Assembly (NCBI RefSeq): GCF_007751715.1
Contig: NZ_CP036292.1
Location: 3,410,001-3,474,000, forward strand
Direction: 5' to 3'
DNA: 64,000 nt
DNA from: Rosistilla oblonga
GTDB lineage: Bacteria > Planctomycetota > Planctomycetia > Pirellulales > Pirellulaceae
The notes under the pieces are model-generated. The model was not told where the DNA came from. It did not search any database and was given only the letters and a program-made list of their open reading frames with translations. The position numbers and the translations under genes are program-made. Below, one piece after another: positions 54,542 to 64,000 of the stretch; position 1 is the first letter of the stretch, and each line of letters starts with the position of its first letter.

Positions 54542-55132
54542 CACGCTCTTCAGCTTGCGGAACTGGAAGGCACAATAGATCGCGACAAGGCCAAACAGGA
54601 TGGCAAAGCCACCGCTGAAGCGGATCAGCAGGCTGGCCGAAAAGAGCGGAGCCAGGGCGAGAACGATACCAAACAGGATCGAGAAAACGCCGTCCAGGAT
54701 CATCCATCCCTCGCCCTCGATCGCTTTGCGTTCGCGAATCGCGACGACGATCTCCAGGATGCCGCTGAAGATCGAACCGGCAGCGATCAACAGCACGACG
54801 GTCACCGCTGCTACGGTACCGATCAACGCCGGATGCCCCGCAGCAAAACCGCCGGCGACGAGCGCTAACACGCCGCGGAGGATCGTCCAGCCGCGCGATT
54901 CGGTCCAACCGGCGAGACCCGCGACGATTGCCAAAATTCCGTCAGCGATCAAAAAGCAACCGATCATGAAGGCCCACGCCAGTAGCGTCAGGCCTGGATT
55001 GAACAGAGCGTACAGGCCCAAAACGATCAGCAGGATGCCGCGCAACAGCAGGATCCACCAGGTGGATCCAATTGCGTTCAGGATCGGATTTTCGGTGCTG
55101 ACGGGGGCGGGGCTGTCGTTTGTCGATGACAT
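54539..55132 (-). CDS. HdeD-family membrane protein (DUF308)
   Basis: A 197-residue membrane protein with six hydrophobic segments in pairs, starting after a ~20-residue polar N-terminus (WWILLLRGILLIVLGLYALF; LLAWAFMIGCFLIADGILAI; ILRGVLALVAGGFAAG and so on). The repeated WxxLRGxLxxxxG pattern and a central GEGWMILDGVFSILFGIVL fit the HdeD acid-resistance family. The actual function in this organism is unknown. It converges with ridA. Confidence 0.85.
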   Translation of the reverse strand: MSSTNDSPAPVSTENPILNAIGSTWWILLLRGILLIVLGLYALFNPGLTLLAWAFMIGCFLIADGILAIVAGLAGWTESRGWTILRGVLALVAGGFAAGHPALIGTVAAVTVVLLIAAGSIFSGILEIVVAIRERKAIEGEGWMILDGVFSILFGIVLALAPLFSASLLIRFSGGFAILFGLVAIYCAFQFRKLKSV

Positions 55133-55594
55133 TGTTTCGGCTTCCTAATGAGTGATTTGTGCGTTACCGCAGATGGACGACTTGGTTGCTGACATATAGT
55201 CCAAGCGAGCGGCTTACGTTAGCTCGTTCCCACGTTGCGCTCGTCTCGCGAGAGAGCAGATTGCGTGGCGGTCGCTGGCTGCCCGGTTTCGGAGCTTGAG
55301 GCTGGTTGGGATACGCGGTGATTGGAGGTTCCAACGTGGTGGAATCATACCTCCCATTAGCAGATTGGGCGAACCCAAACGTCCTTTGGGAAAACGAACC
55401 GGCAGAAATCCGGCGCGATAGCAGTTCAATCGCACGATTGGAGCGGATTTGTTGGTGACGTCGGTTGGCATTGGCTGTCCTGGCGCCGCGACCGGAGCAC
55501 GAATCGGGAGCGGTTTGGAACCGTAAACCGCCCGGCTTCACTTTTCATCGAATCGACGATCGTTTAGAAACAGGGTTGAAAGGAACCTCTGCCC
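55133..55594. other. Divergent intergenic region, HdeD-like / glutaminyl cyclase
   Basis: About 460 bases with no convincing gene; open frames on the minus strand have no recognisable motif. A small hairpin CCCAAA-N5-TTTGGG lies at 55374-55390. AAAGGA precedes the GTG of the cyclase gene. Confidence 0.4.
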
Positions 55595-56440
55595 GTGACC
55601 GACTCAAATACATCCATCGAAACGAAGCCCGCCGCGCCAACGATCGGTTGGTCGGGGTACCGTTGGCTGCTGACCGCTGCCGTGGGACTATTGACCCTCG
55701 GATGCGTAGCGATGTTGTTGTCGGCGAATCAGTCGACGACGACGCCGATCGCGACGTTTGAGGTCGTCAATGTTTATCCGCACGACCCGGCAGCGTTCAC
55801 GCAAGGTTTGGCCATCGACGGCGGGCGGATGTACGAGGGGACGGGGCAATACGGCAGCAGTTCGCTGCGGCGCGTCGAGCTTGCGTCGGGCAAGGTGCTG
55901 CAGAGTATCTCGCTGAACCGCGATCTGTTTGGTGAAGGGATCACGGTCTGGAAAGATTCGATCATTCAATTGACGTGGAAGAAACGCCGTGCTTTTGTCT
56001 TCGATCGCGATACCTTTCAACATCGCAAGACGCTGCGGTACGCCGGCGAAGGCTGGGGGCTGACCCATGACGGCACGCATCTGATCATGAGCGATGGGTC
56101 GTCGCGGTTGCGGTTTCTCGATCCCGAGACATTCCGCGAGGTGCGACAGATCACGGTTCACGATGGCCGACGTCGGATCGACGACCTCAACGAACTGGAG
56201 TTTGTCGAAGGGGAGATCTTTGCGAACGTCTGGTACAACGATTCGATCGCCCGCATCTCGCCTCAAGACGGTCGCATTCTCGGCTGGATCGATCTCCATA
56301 ATCTATGGCCAGCCAGGCAACGGCCAACCCGAGAACACGTTCTCAACGGGATCGCTTACGATCGCGAAGCAAAGCGATTGTACGTCACCGGAAAAAATTG
56401 GCCCAAGCTGTACGAAGTCCGGATCGTCGACGCGAACTGA
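55595..56440 (+). CDS. Membrane-anchored glutaminyl-peptide cyclotransferase (plant/bacterial type)
   Basis: A 281-residue protein: one N-terminal membrane helix (about 26-45) and a five-bladed beta-propeller of the plant-type glutamine cyclotransferase family. Family motifs: YPHDPAAFTQGLAIDGGRMYEGTGQYG, LTWKKRRAFVFD, EGWGLTHDGTHLIMSDGS, ELEFVEGEIFANVWYNDSIARI and VLNGIAYD. The reaction forms N-terminal pyroglutamate on exported proteins. GTG start with AAAGGA at nine bases. Confidence 0.9.
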   Translation: MTDSNTSIETKPAAPTIGWSGYRWLLTAAVGLLTLGCVAMLLSANQSTTTPIATFEVVNVYPHDPAAFTQGLAIDGGRMYEGTGQYGSSSLRRVELASGKVLQSISLNRDLFGEGITVWKDSIIQLTWKKRRAFVFDRDTFQHRKTLRYAGEGWGLTHDGTHLIMSDGSSRLRFLDPETFREVRQITVHDGRRRIDDLNELEFVEGEIFANVWYNDSIARISPQDGRILGWIDLHNLWPARQRPTREHVLNGIAYDREAKRLYVTGKNWPKLYEVRIVDAN

Positions 56441-56756
56441 ATCCGCTCGATCCGCTGCGGTTTGCAGCGTCGCCATTCACTGCGAGGGTCTGTCTCGCGG
56501 CAAGTCGGCCGAAAACCACGCTCGCGGGCTTAACTAAATAGAAGACCAGTGGCTCTTCGCAGCTGGCGGTTTCTATTCGCGGCGTGATGCATGATCCGTT
56601 ACACTGGGGAGAACCGTTACTAACGCGAGTGATTCACGTTAGCCCCCCCAGAGTCCCCTTGAGTCGACGTTAAAGTAGCCGACGATGCCGCAGTTGCGGT
56701 GGCCGCTTGCCGTGGAACTCGAGGCCCGCATGGATCGAATTGCACAGGCAAGCCGC
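56441..56756. other. Intergenic region upstream of PSD1 gene
   Basis: No gene is seen except possible N-terminal extensions of the downstream gene. It holds the 56620-56642 hairpin. The promoter of the PSD1/DUF1501 pair should lie here but no clear boxes were seen. Confidence 0.4.
56620..56642. repeat. Short palindrome upstream of PSD1 gene
   Basis: CTAACG (56620-56625) and CGTTAG (56637-56642) form a 6-bp stem, with GTG/CAC pairs inside the loop region. It is followed by a C-run rather than T's, so it is more likely an operator or intergenic repeat than a terminator. Confidence 0.4.
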
Positions 56757-59700
56757 ATGAACCGAATGCGTTCGTTCGCTTTTGGCGTACTTTTTCTAGC
56801 GATGCTTCGTTGCTCATCAGCTGCCGACGAGGCGACGCCCGAGCAGATCGAGTTCTTCGAAGCGAAGATCCGCCCGGTTTTGGTGGAACATTGTTACGAA
56901 TGTCATAACAGCGATTCAATGGCTGAGGCGGAGTTCGCGCTCGATTGGCGAGAACCTCTGCGGCGCGGCGGCGACTCCGGTCCGGCGCTTGCCGAAACGC
57001 CAGACGCCAGCTTTCTGTTGCAGGTGATGCGGCATGAGGTCGATGGGGTGGAGATGCCTGAAGGAGGCGTCAAGCTGAGCGACGCGATCCTGGCCGACTT
57101 TGAAAAATGGATCGCGATGGGGGCTCCAGATCCTCGCGACGAGCCACCGTCGGCCGACGAATTGGCCAAGTCGACTTCGTGGGAAGCGGTTCGCAACAAG
57201 CGAGCAAAGTGGTGGAGTTTCCAACCGATCGGAAACATTGCACCACCGGCTGGTGACAATGGATGGTCGGACCTTGCGATCGATCGCTTCACCTATGCGA
57301 AAATGCATGCAGCGGGATTGCAGCCCGCCGCGCCGGCTGATCGCGTGACGTTGGTCCGGCGGCTCTATTTCGCTTTGACGGGCCTTCCGCCAACGCCCGA
57401 TCAGATCGATGCGTTTGTCGACGATACAGCCGACGACGCCTATGAAAGACTTGTCGATGAATTGTTGCAATCGCCTCATTTTGGCGAGCGTTGGGCGCGG
57501 CATTGGATGGATTGGTTCCGATACGCTCAATCGCACGGCAGCGAGGGAGACCCAGCGATCGCCGGGGCGACGCTCTACCGCGACTACCTGATCCGCGCGC
57601 TCAACGCCGACGTTCGCTACGACCAACTGGTCCGCGAGCACATCGCGGGAGATCAATTGCCCGAACCGCGGATCAACGAATCGCTTGGCATCAACGAATC
57701 GCTGATCGGCACGGCGCATTGGCGGATGGTTTTCCATGGCTTTACTCCGACCGACGCCTTAGACGAACGAGTCCGGTTTAACGACGACGCGATCGACGTT
57801 GTCAGCAAAGCATTTTTGGGACTGACGGTATCGTGTGCCCGCTGCCACAACCACAAGTTCGATGCGATCAGCCAAGCCGACTACTACGCCTTTGCCGGGA
57901 TTGTCGACTCGACCCGCCCTGGTCGCGCGGCGATCGATCTCCCCAGTCGCTTGAATCTTCATCGCGACACCTTGGCGAACTTAAAGCCGCGAATTCGCGA
58001 GGCGATCGCGGCCGACTGGCAACCCGCGGTCGCTGCGCTTGCCGAGCGGCTGCAGTCGACGCCGCCGAGTGAATCGGATGCTAAAGAGGCTAATTCGGTG
58101 TTGAACCCTTTGGCAACGATACAACGCGCGATCGCTGACGGTACCACGTTCGAGGCAGCTTGGAATCAGAGCGTCGCGGAATTTGAAATGCTGCAAACTC
58201 AACGGGCTGCGTTTGAGGAACAGTCGTTGGCGGAAGATTGGCGACTCGATCGGGCACCGCCCGAAGGTCAGTGGTTTGCGTACGGCAACGGTCTTGTTGG
58301 AGTTGCCGAGCAAGCAGACGATCGACAACCCGAACCAAACGCCGCCGGCGAATTTGCGATCGCCGAATCGGGAGACGCACTGCGTGGCATCTATCCGGCC
58401 AGCGTCGTGACGCATGGGATCAGCAATAAACATGGCGGTCGTTTGACGTCGCGGGACTTTCTCGCGTCGGAGGATCAGCGACTGTGGTTGCAGATTGCGG
58501 GCGATGGGGCGTCGTCGAGTCGCTTTGTTGTGCAAAACTACCCACGCAATGGAACCGTCTATCCGGTTACCAACCTCTCGGGCGATAAGGCAGCCCGGTG
58601 GCATTGGCAACAATACGACCTGAGCTATTGGAGCGGAGATGATCTGCATATCGAATTAGCGACAGCCCGCGATGGGCCGTTGTTGGTCAAACCGAACGAT
58701 CGGTCGTGGTTCGGAATTCGTAGAGCCGTTGTCACCGCAGCCGGGCAGCAACCGCCAAGCGATTGGCGCGAACATCTCTCTCCGCTGTTTCAGATCGCCG
58801 GTGAGCAACCGCCAAAGTCGGCGAGCGATCTCGCGGAGCTTTATGCCGCGGCGATCGGCCAGGCGATCGAGGCTTGGCAATCCGGAAGGATGACCGATCC
58901 TCAAGCTCTGCTGTTGGACGCGTGCGTGCAGCAAAAACTGCTCCCCAACGCGTTGGACAACTTGCCGTCGGCGAAACCGCTGATCGAGGAATACCGCCGC
59001 TTGGAGGCGGAGATCCCGGTGGCGACGCGTTTGCCGACGCTGTCCGAATGGCGTGGCAGCGACCATCCGCTCTATATTCGTGGCGATCACAAGCAACCCG
59101 ATCGTCCGATCCCCCGCCGGTACTTGGAAGCCTTTGATGCGGAACCCTACGCGACGCAGCTCAGCGGCCGCGAACAGCTCGCCGAGGATCTGGTCCGCGC
59201 CGACAATCCGTTGACCTCGCGCGTGATCGTCAATCGGATCTGGCACCATCTGTTTGGCCGCGGGATCGTCGCCACGACCGATAACTTCGGCCGGCTCGGC
59301 ACGCAACCGACACATCCGCAGCTGTTGGACTACTTGTCCGGCGAGTTCCGCGATCGGGGCTGGTCGATCAAACAACTGATCCGCCAGATTGTGACCAGTC
59401 AAACATGGCGGCAACAATCGACGCCATCGGCCAAGGCACTGGATGTCGATCCTGAAAACTTGCTGCTGTCGTACCGTACGACGACGCGGTTGGAAGCCGA
59501 AGCGATCCGAGATTCGTTGCTGGCTGTGTCGGGACGTTTGCAGCCGCTGGCTCCCGAAGGTGCTGTTCGTGGCGACAGCGACCGTCGCTCGGTCTACGTC
59601 AATGTGATCCGCAATTCGTTGGATCCCTTTTTGAGCAGCTTTGACGCGCCCGTTCCGTTCAGCTGCAAAGGCCGGCGCGACGTCACAAACGTTCCAGCTC

Positions 59701-60857
59701 AAGCTCTGATGATGCTGAACAATCCGTTTGTTATCAAAGCAGCCGAGCAGCTTGCTGCAGGCATTCTGGCCGACGATTCGCTGCACGATCCAGCGCAGCA
59801 GGTCGCTGCGATCTGGCGACGCTGCTTTGGGCGGACGCCAAGTGAATCGCAGCTGCAGGCGGCGACGGCGTTTCTGGAACAGAGCCGAGCCGGGAATGAA
59901 ACGATCCGCCAGCAGATCGCCCAATGGGATCGTCAGATCGCGGAACATCGCTCTCAAATCGATGCGATCACCACGCCAGCACGCGAGAAATTGATGGCGG
60001 CGCTCGCAGGCGAGTCTTCGGTTCCCTCGGCGGCTGACGCAACGTCGCCGTCGCCATTACGAGAGTGGCAGTTTTCCAAACTGTCGCCCGACCCAGCAGC
60101 CAAAGATCATCTGACGCTTCACGGAACGGCGCGGCTGGAAGACGACGCGTTGATCGTCGATGGCGGTGGTTGGGCGGCATCGCCTGCGCTGCCGATGGAG
60201 ATCGCCACGAAATCGCTCGAGGTTGTCGTGCAGCTGGACGACTTGGACCAACGCGGCGGCGCTGCGATTTCGATTCAGTCGACCGACGGCAACTTGTTCG
60301 ATGCGATCGTGTTCGCCGAACGCGAGCCGCGGCGTTGGATGAGCGGCAGTGACCATGGGCGACGGACGCAGAGCTTCCGCGCGGATGAAGAGCAGCAGGC
60401 GCAACAACAGCCTGTCCATCTGGTAATCACCTACAACGGCGACGGGACGATCGTTTGTTATCGCGATGGCCAGCCCTACGGAACGGCTTACAAAACGGGC
60501 GTTCAAACGTTCCCTGCAGGGCGGACTCAAGTGATTTTTGGAATGCGTCACGGCACGCGGACAACCAACGGTCGAATGTTGAAGGGGCGGATCTACGAAG
60601 CGCGGCTGTACGACCAAGCGTTAACGGCAACGCAGGTTCAATCGTTGGCAACACGATCCGTCCACGCGGTTTCTCACGAGCAGATGGTCGCAGCGTTGGA
60701 GCCCGCCGAGCGTGAGAAGCTGCTTCTTTTAGATCAGCAGATGGCCACGCTGCAGCGAAAACGCGACGCGAGTCCGCCCTCGCCGGTACCGCAACAACAC
60801 TGGATCGATTTCGCTCATTCGCTGCTGAACATGAAGGAGTTCCTCTATGTCCGCTAA
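56757..60857 (+). CDS. PSD1/DUF1553-type cytochrome c protein with LamG domain
   Basis: A 1366-residue exported protein (signal to about residue 22). Order: a PSD1 cytochrome c part with C46-Y-E-C49-H50; DUF1549 ([22 protein letters not shown]); a second haem motif C360-A-R-C363-H364; DUF1553 ([23 protein letters not shown]); and a LamG/concanavalin-like domain near 1115-1290. It is a planctomycete-specific family, probably periplasmic and linked to polysaccharide degradation. ATG at 56757 is chosen as it begins the signal; earlier in-frame ATGs exist at 56685 and 56730. Its last 11 bases overlap the DUF1501 gene. Confidence 0.9.
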   Translation: MNRMRSFAFGVLFLAMLRCSSAADEATPEQIEFFEAKIRPVLVEHCYECHNSDSMAEAEFALDWREPLRRGGDSGPALAETPDASFLLQVMRHEVDGVEMPEGGVKLSDAILADFEKWIAMGAPDPRDEPPSADELAKSTSWEAVRNKRAKWWSFQPIGNIAPPAGDNGWSDLAIDRFTYAKMHAAGLQPAAPADRVTLVRRLYFALTGLPPTPDQIDAFVDDTADDAYERLVDELLQSPHFGERWARHWMDWFRYAQSHGSEGDPAIAGATLYRDYLIRALNADVRYDQLVREHIAGDQLPEPRINESLGINESLIGTAHWRMVFHGFTPTDALDERVRFNDDAIDVVSKAFLGLTVSCARCHNHKFDAISQADYYAFAGIVDSTRPGRAAIDLPSRLNLHRDTLANLKPRIREAIAADWQPAVAALAERLQSTPPSESDAKEANSVLNPLATIQRAIADGTTFEAAWNQSVAEFEMLQTQRAAFEEQSLAEDWRLDRAPPEGQWFAYGNGLVGVAEQADDRQPEPNAAGEFAIAESGDALRGIYPASVVTHGISNKHGGRLTSRDFLASEDQRLWLQIAGDGASSSRFVVQNYPRNGTVYPVTNLSGDKAARWHWQQYDLSYWSGDDLHIELATARDGPLLVKPNDRSWFGIRRAVVTAAGQQPPSDWREHLSPLFQIAGEQPPKSASDLAELYAAAIGQAIEAWQSGRMTDPQALLLDACVQQKLLPNALDNLPSAKPLIEEYRRLEAEIPVATRLPTLSEWRGSDHPLYIRGDHKQPDRPIPRRYLEAFDAEPYATQLSGREQLAEDLVRADNPLTSRVIVNRIWHHLFGRGIVATTDNFGRLGTQPTHPQLLDYLSGEFRDRGWSIKQLIRQIVTSQTWRQQSTPSAKALDVDPENLLLSYRTTTRLEAEAIRDSLLAVSGRLQPLAPEGAVRGDSDRRSVYVNVIRNSLDPFLSSFDAPVPFSCKGRRDVTNVPAQALMMLNNPFVIKAAEQLAAGILADDSLHDPAQQVAAIWRRCFGRTPSESQLQAATAFLEQSRAGNETIRQQIAQWDRQIAEHRSQIDAITTPAREKLMAALAGESSVPSAADATSPSPLREWQFSKLSPDPAAKDHLTLHGTARLEDDALIVDGGGWAASPALPMEIATKSLEVVVQLDDLDQRGGAAISIQSTDGNLFDAIVFAEREPRRWMSGSDHGRRTQSFRADEEQQAQQQPVHLVITYNGDGTIVCYRDGQPYGTAYKTGVQTFPAGRTQVIFGMRHGTRTTNGRMLKGRIYEARLYDQALTATQVQSLATRSVHAVSHEQMVAALEPAEREKLLLLDQQMATLQRKRDASPPSPVPQQHWIDFAHSLLNMKEFLYVR

Positions 60858-62265
60858 TACATCGCACCTAAGCGTCGGCTCGCGGAGACGCTGGTTGCAA
60901 ACATGCAGCAGCGGATTTGGGATGCTTGCCCTGTCGAGCATGCAACGCCAAGCGACGGCCGCCGCCACGGTACCGGTTGTCAATCCAAAAGCCAAAAGCG
61001 TGATCCTGTGTTACATGTCCGGCGGCGTGTCGCATGTCGATTCGTTTGACCCCAAGCCGCAACTGGTCAAAGATCATGGTAAATCGATGCCGGTCAAAGT
61101 CGAACGGACTCAGTTCAACAACAACGGCAAGATCTTCGGCAGCCCGTTTGCCTTCAAGCCTTATGGCGAAAGCGGATTGGAGATCAGCGAAATCTTTCCG
61201 GAGATCGGCAGTTGTGCCGACCATTTGGCGGTTGTCCGTTCGGCAACAACTAATGTGAACGAACACGCGCAAGGCAACTTTGCGATTCATACCGGCTTTC
61301 CCTTTCTGGGGCATCCGAGCGCCGGTGCTTGGATCAGTTATGGCTTAGGGGCGGCGAATGAGAACCTGCCCAGCTACGTCGTGTTGCAGAGCGGCGGCGC
61401 GGTACCACCGCACGGCGGCGTGGGGCTGTTCAGCAGCGGTTACCTGCCGGCTCAACATCAGGCTTCGATATTGCAAGCCGACAAACCCGACGCGGTCCCT
61501 AACATCCGCCCCGCACAAACGTTGGCGATGCAGCGACAGCGACTCGACTTTGTGCGTCAGATCGATTCTCAGTTTGCCGACTCCGCCCAGAACCGGCAGG
61601 TCGATGCGGCGATCGAAAACTATGAAACTGCGTTTCGGATGCAGTCGGCCGTCCCCGAGCTGTGCGATATTTCCGACGAAACCGCAGCAACGATGAATCT
61701 GTATGGGATCGATTCTGGCGATCAGGCACTGGCCGCTTACGGACGCCAAGCTCTGTTGGCGCGGAAACTCGTCGAACAAGGCGTCCGCTTTATCGAACTC
61801 TCCTGCATCACGCGCGGCATCGGCGCCGGCGGCGCGGCGAATCCCTGGGACCAACATGGCGACTTGGAGAAGGGGCACCGTGCGATGGCGGAACAGGTCG
61901 ACCGACCGATCGCCGCGTTGATCAAGGACTTGGAGGCCCGTGGGCTGTTGGATGAAACGCTGATCGTCTTCACCGGAGAGTTCGGTCGAACGCCATTTTC
62001 GCAGGGGGCCGGTGGCCGCGATCACAATCCGTTTGGTTTCAGTTTATGGCTGGCTGGCGGCGGTATCCGCGGCGGGACAGCCTACGGAGCGACCGACGAA
62101 CTCGGCTACCGCGCCGTCGAAAAGCCCTGCACGATCTATGATGTTTGGGCGACGGTGCTGCATCAATTGGGGATCGACCACGAAAAGTTGACCTTCCGCT
62201 CCGGCGGCCGCGACTTCCGGCTGACCGATGTCCACGGCAACGTCTTAACTGAGATCATCGCCTGA
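60847..62265 (+). CDS. DUF1501 (sulfatase-like) Tat-exported protein
   Basis: A 472-residue protein with a Tat-type N-terminus (SRRRWLQT at about 12-19). It follows the DUF1501 pattern, an alkaline-phosphatase superfamily offshoot: [57 protein letters not shown] and [17 protein letters not shown]. Asp and His positions suggest metal binding but the reaction is unknown. DUF1501 and PSD1 genes are almost always paired in planctomycetes; here they overlap by 11 bases. Confidence 0.92.
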   Translation: MSANTSHLSVGSRRRWLQTCSSGFGMLALSSMQRQATAAATVPVVNPKAKSVILCYMSGGVSHVDSFDPKPQLVKDHGKSMPVKVERTQFNNNGKIFGSPFAFKPYGESGLEISEIFPEIGSCADHLAVVRSATTNVNEHAQGNFAIHTGFPFLGHPSAGAWISYGLGAANENLPSYVVLQSGGAVPPHGGVGLFSSGYLPAQHQASILQADKPDAVPNIRPAQTLAMQRQRLDFVRQIDSQFADSAQNRQVDAAIENYETAFRMQSAVPELCDISDETAATMNLYGIDSGDQALAAYGRQALLARKLVEQGVRFIELSCITRGIGAGGAANPWDQHGDLEKGHRAMAEQVDRPIAALIKDLEARGLLDETLIVFTGEFGRTPFSQGAGGRDHNPFGFSLWLAGGGIRGGTAYGATDELGYRAVEKPCTIYDVWATVLHQLGIDHEKLTFRSGGRDFRLTDVHGNVLTEIIA

Positions 62266-62368
62266 GTTTTCCAGACGTTGCCCGCACGGTCTGTGACTTT
62301 TCCGGCAGTTACAGCACAACGTAAACAGGCAGGGAGGGCATTGTCGTCTAATACGATGAATGCGCAAC

Positions 62369-62384
62369 CCGTACGTCGGTACGG
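62369..62384. terminator. Short hairpin in convergent gap after DUF1501
   Basis: CCGTAC and GTACGG form a perfect 6-bp stem with a GTCG tetraloop and are followed by AAAAA on the plus strand. It lies just before the stop of the minus-strand oxidoreductase. The base run is on the wrong side for a standard terminator in either direction. Confidence 0.3.
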
Positions 62385-62390
62385 AAAAAT

Positions 62391-64000
62391 CTAGTTGCCG
62401 GCGACGTTATGGCGCCAGGCGGCGCGGATCCAGTCGCGTCGAGCTTGTTTCGAAGCGGTGTCCGGTATTGTTGTGTCTGCAGGCAGTAGTTTTAGCCAAC
62501 GCTTGTGCAGCGCGTCGGTGACGGGGGTGTCCAGTTCGGCGGCGTGGCCGGGGAAGGCGGCGTTGTATTGGCTGCCGAGCGATTTGGGGCGTGGTTGTTT
62601 CGCGGGGGCCAAGCCGTGCAAGCCGCCTCGTGTTCCCCACCACTGCAAGGCGGCAAAGTCTTCGGAATCGGGAGGTACATCGGTGACGTAAATCGTCGCG
62701 CTGCCGTCGGCATGCAGTCGCTGCTGTAAGTGCGGGACATCGATCGCTTGAACTGGCAGGTCTTGTTCGATCGCGGTCGCAGCGGCCCATCCGGCGGCTT
62801 GGCCCAAAGAGGTCCAGATCGGTTCGAGCCGCAAGGCGCCAAAGCCGAAGTGGCTGGCTGAACATGCGACAGGAACCAGCAGGTTTTCGGTAACCGCAGG
62901 CACGATGACGCCGTAGGGAATTTGGTACGGCGGGACTTTCTTGTAGAACTCCCCCTCGTGCTGGCCGTCGAATCGAGATCCGGTGCGACCTGTGCCGTGG
63001 CAGTTGTGGACGTAGTCGCCGATGGCGATGCTGTCGCGATGCAGGACCGCGCGGGCGTCGCCGTCGGCTTGCTCGGTATCTCGGGCGGTGAAAACGTGTT
63101 GGCCGACCATTCGCCGCGCCTCGCGAATATACAGCTGTGGCGGAATGCCTGCGGTTCCGGGAAATTCATCGCGGCAAAAGCCCCAACGGCGAGCGTCCTT
63201 GCGAATCGCTGGCGGGACCGCCGCGTCGTGCTGCAGAAAGTAGAGCAGCCCTAGGTTGTAAGCGTAGTGTGCCGCGACGATCTTCGCTCGCGTTGCTCGA
63301 TCGCCATCGGGATAAGCATCGTTGATATCGGGCATCGACAGCCGAACCGCGGCGTGCGGCGTGTCGTTGATATCGGCTTTGTCGTTGGGCATTCCCGGGG
63401 CGTGAGCGCGATAGATGCCGCTGTGGTCCGATGCAAAGACGCGTTTCAGCTTACCGCTTTCAAACGCCTGCAACACATCGACAAAATCGTCGCGGTTGTA
63501 GCTTTCGGGCTGAACCGGTTCACGCATGTTTGTGGTGTCGGTTGTCATGATCAATCGCAGGTTGTAACCCTGCACTTGACCATCGGCTTGGCCTTGTGGA
63601 TTGCCTGCCATCGGTTCGCCATATTGGCTGCTTGATTCGCGTCCGACGTGGTAACTCTCCCCCGCCGCCGCCAGCAGATCGCCTTCATAACTGGCGTCGA
63701 TGAACGCTCGCGCATCGATCTGTTGCGATTGACCGTCGGGACCCGCAAAGGTCGCGGAAACGATGCGCCGCCGACCAAGTTGGCTGTCCGTCGTCGCGAC
63801 CTCTTCCAAAACAAGCTGCTTGAGCGTTTGAATCGCCGGATATTCGGCCAGCATCTGCTGCAAGATCCGCAGATTGACCGAGGGCTCGCCGTGCGTGCCG
63901 CGGAACGCCGCGACAACTTGTTCGGAGTCGGCACCGTAACGGGCGACATAGTCGGCGTCGGCGCGTTGGGCAAAGTCGAGGAAGAATCCGGTCAACGCTT
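62391..64000 (-). CDS. FAD-dependent oxidoreductase (FAD_oxidored type), N-terminus outside window
   Basis: The frame is open to the last base of the window, so the start and the N-terminal GxGxxG FAD motif lie beyond it; about 535 C-terminal residues are visible. The part seen matches the planctomycete FAD_oxidored family: ARAFIDASYEGDLLAAAGESYHVGRES, NLRLIMTTD, IPYGVIVPAVTENLLVPVACSASHFGFGALRLEPIWTSLGQAAG (read in pieces), the last being the flavin-contacting end. The substrate is unknown; such proteins are often exported and found near sulfatases and sugar genes. It converges with DUF1501. Confidence 0.85.
   Translation of the reverse strand, partial: ALTGFFLDFAQRADADYVARYGADSEQVVAAFRGTHGEPSVNLRILQQMLAEYPAIQTLKQLVLEEVATTDSQLGRRRIVSATFAGPDGQSQQIDARAFIDASYEGDLLAAAGESYHVGRESSSQYGEPMAGNPQGQADGQVQGYNLRLIMTTDTTNMREPVQPESYNRDDFVDVLQAFESGKLKRVFASDHSGIYRAHAPGMPNDKADINDTPHAAVRLSMPDINDAYPDGDRATRAKIVAAHYAYNLGLLYFLQHDAAVPPAIRKDARRWGFCRDEFPGTAGIPPQLYIREARRMVGQHVFTARDTEQADGDARAVLHRDSIAIGDYVHNCHGTGRTGSRFDGQHEGEFYKKVPPYQIPYGVIVPAVTENLLVPVACSASHFGFGALRLEPIWTSLGQAAGWAAATAIEQDLPVQAIDVPHLQQRLHADGSATIYVTDVPPDSEDFAALQWWGTRGGLHGLAPAKQPRPKSLGSQYNAAFPGHAAELDTPVTDALHKRWLKLLPADTTIPDTASKQARRDWIRAAWRHNVAGN

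Noticed and set aside
58656-59957. Minus-strand 433-codon frame
   Set aside because: Antisense to the PSD1 gene; Arg/Gln-rich shadow.

Overview
The window is a stretch of a high-GC bacterial chromosome that reads as Planctomycetota, most likely family Pirellulaceae (Rhodopirellula/Rosistilla type). This is an inference from gene content: paired PSD1-type cytochrome/DUF1501 genes, a PVC-type haem protein, a sulfatase, Tat-exported Gfo/Idh/MocA oxidoreductases, GYF_2 proteins and a PilM-like operon rich in Met/Gly tracts. No rRNA, tRNA, CRISPR array, insertion sequence or prophage was recognised. Both window edges cut a gene: a GYF_2 protein on the left and an FAD-dependent oxidoreductase on the right.

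Layout. 1-5.2 kb: GYF_2 protein, secreted ceramidase-like protein, four-S1-domain RNA-binding protein, prephenate dehydratase (pheA). 5.5-10.4 kb: chaperones dnaK and clpB, with a clear terminator after dnaK. 10.4-17 kb, minus strand: a three-gene envelope operon, PilM fused to an extracytoplasmic part followed by two single-pass proteins carrying long Met/Gly-rich tracts. 17-20 kb: large GH38-like protein. 20-23.6 kb: a redox/membrane module (mercuric-reductase-like flavoprotein, TVP38/VTT membrane protein, divergent DUF547 protein). 23.7-27.5 kb: YgfZ-like and LarA-like genes, then a lipoprotein. 27.6-31.8 kb: sulfatase, DUF72 and replicative helicase dnaB. 31.8-34.6 kb, minus strand: tightly overlapping hpt and two glycosyltransferases. 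34.8-39.5 kb: Tat oxidoreductase, divergent ligA, secreted metallophosphoesterase. 39.5-40 kb: intergenic palindromic repeat cluster. 40-46.2 kb: a compact MoxR/DUF58/DUF4381/VWA/VWA/TPR/BatD operon. 46.4-52.6 kb: egtB, a large PVC haem-c/HEAT protein, pckA. 52.7-56.4 kb: secreted unknown protein, RidA, HdeD-like protein, glutaminyl cyclase. 56.7-62.3 kb: PSD1/DUF1501 pair. 62.4 kb to the end: FAD oxidoreductase.

Most of the window is housekeeping (DnaK, ClpB, DnaB, PckA, PheA, Hpt) mixed with planctomycete envelope and degradation genes. The least explained parts are the PilM-linked operon with its Met/Gly tracts (10.4-17 kb), the nested palindromes at 39.6-39.9 kb, and several family members that lack expected catalytic residues: the GH38-like protein, the LarA-like protein, the second VWA protein and the chorismate-mutase part of PheA. 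Families were assigned by reading motifs by eye. No database search was run, and GC content was judged by eye only.
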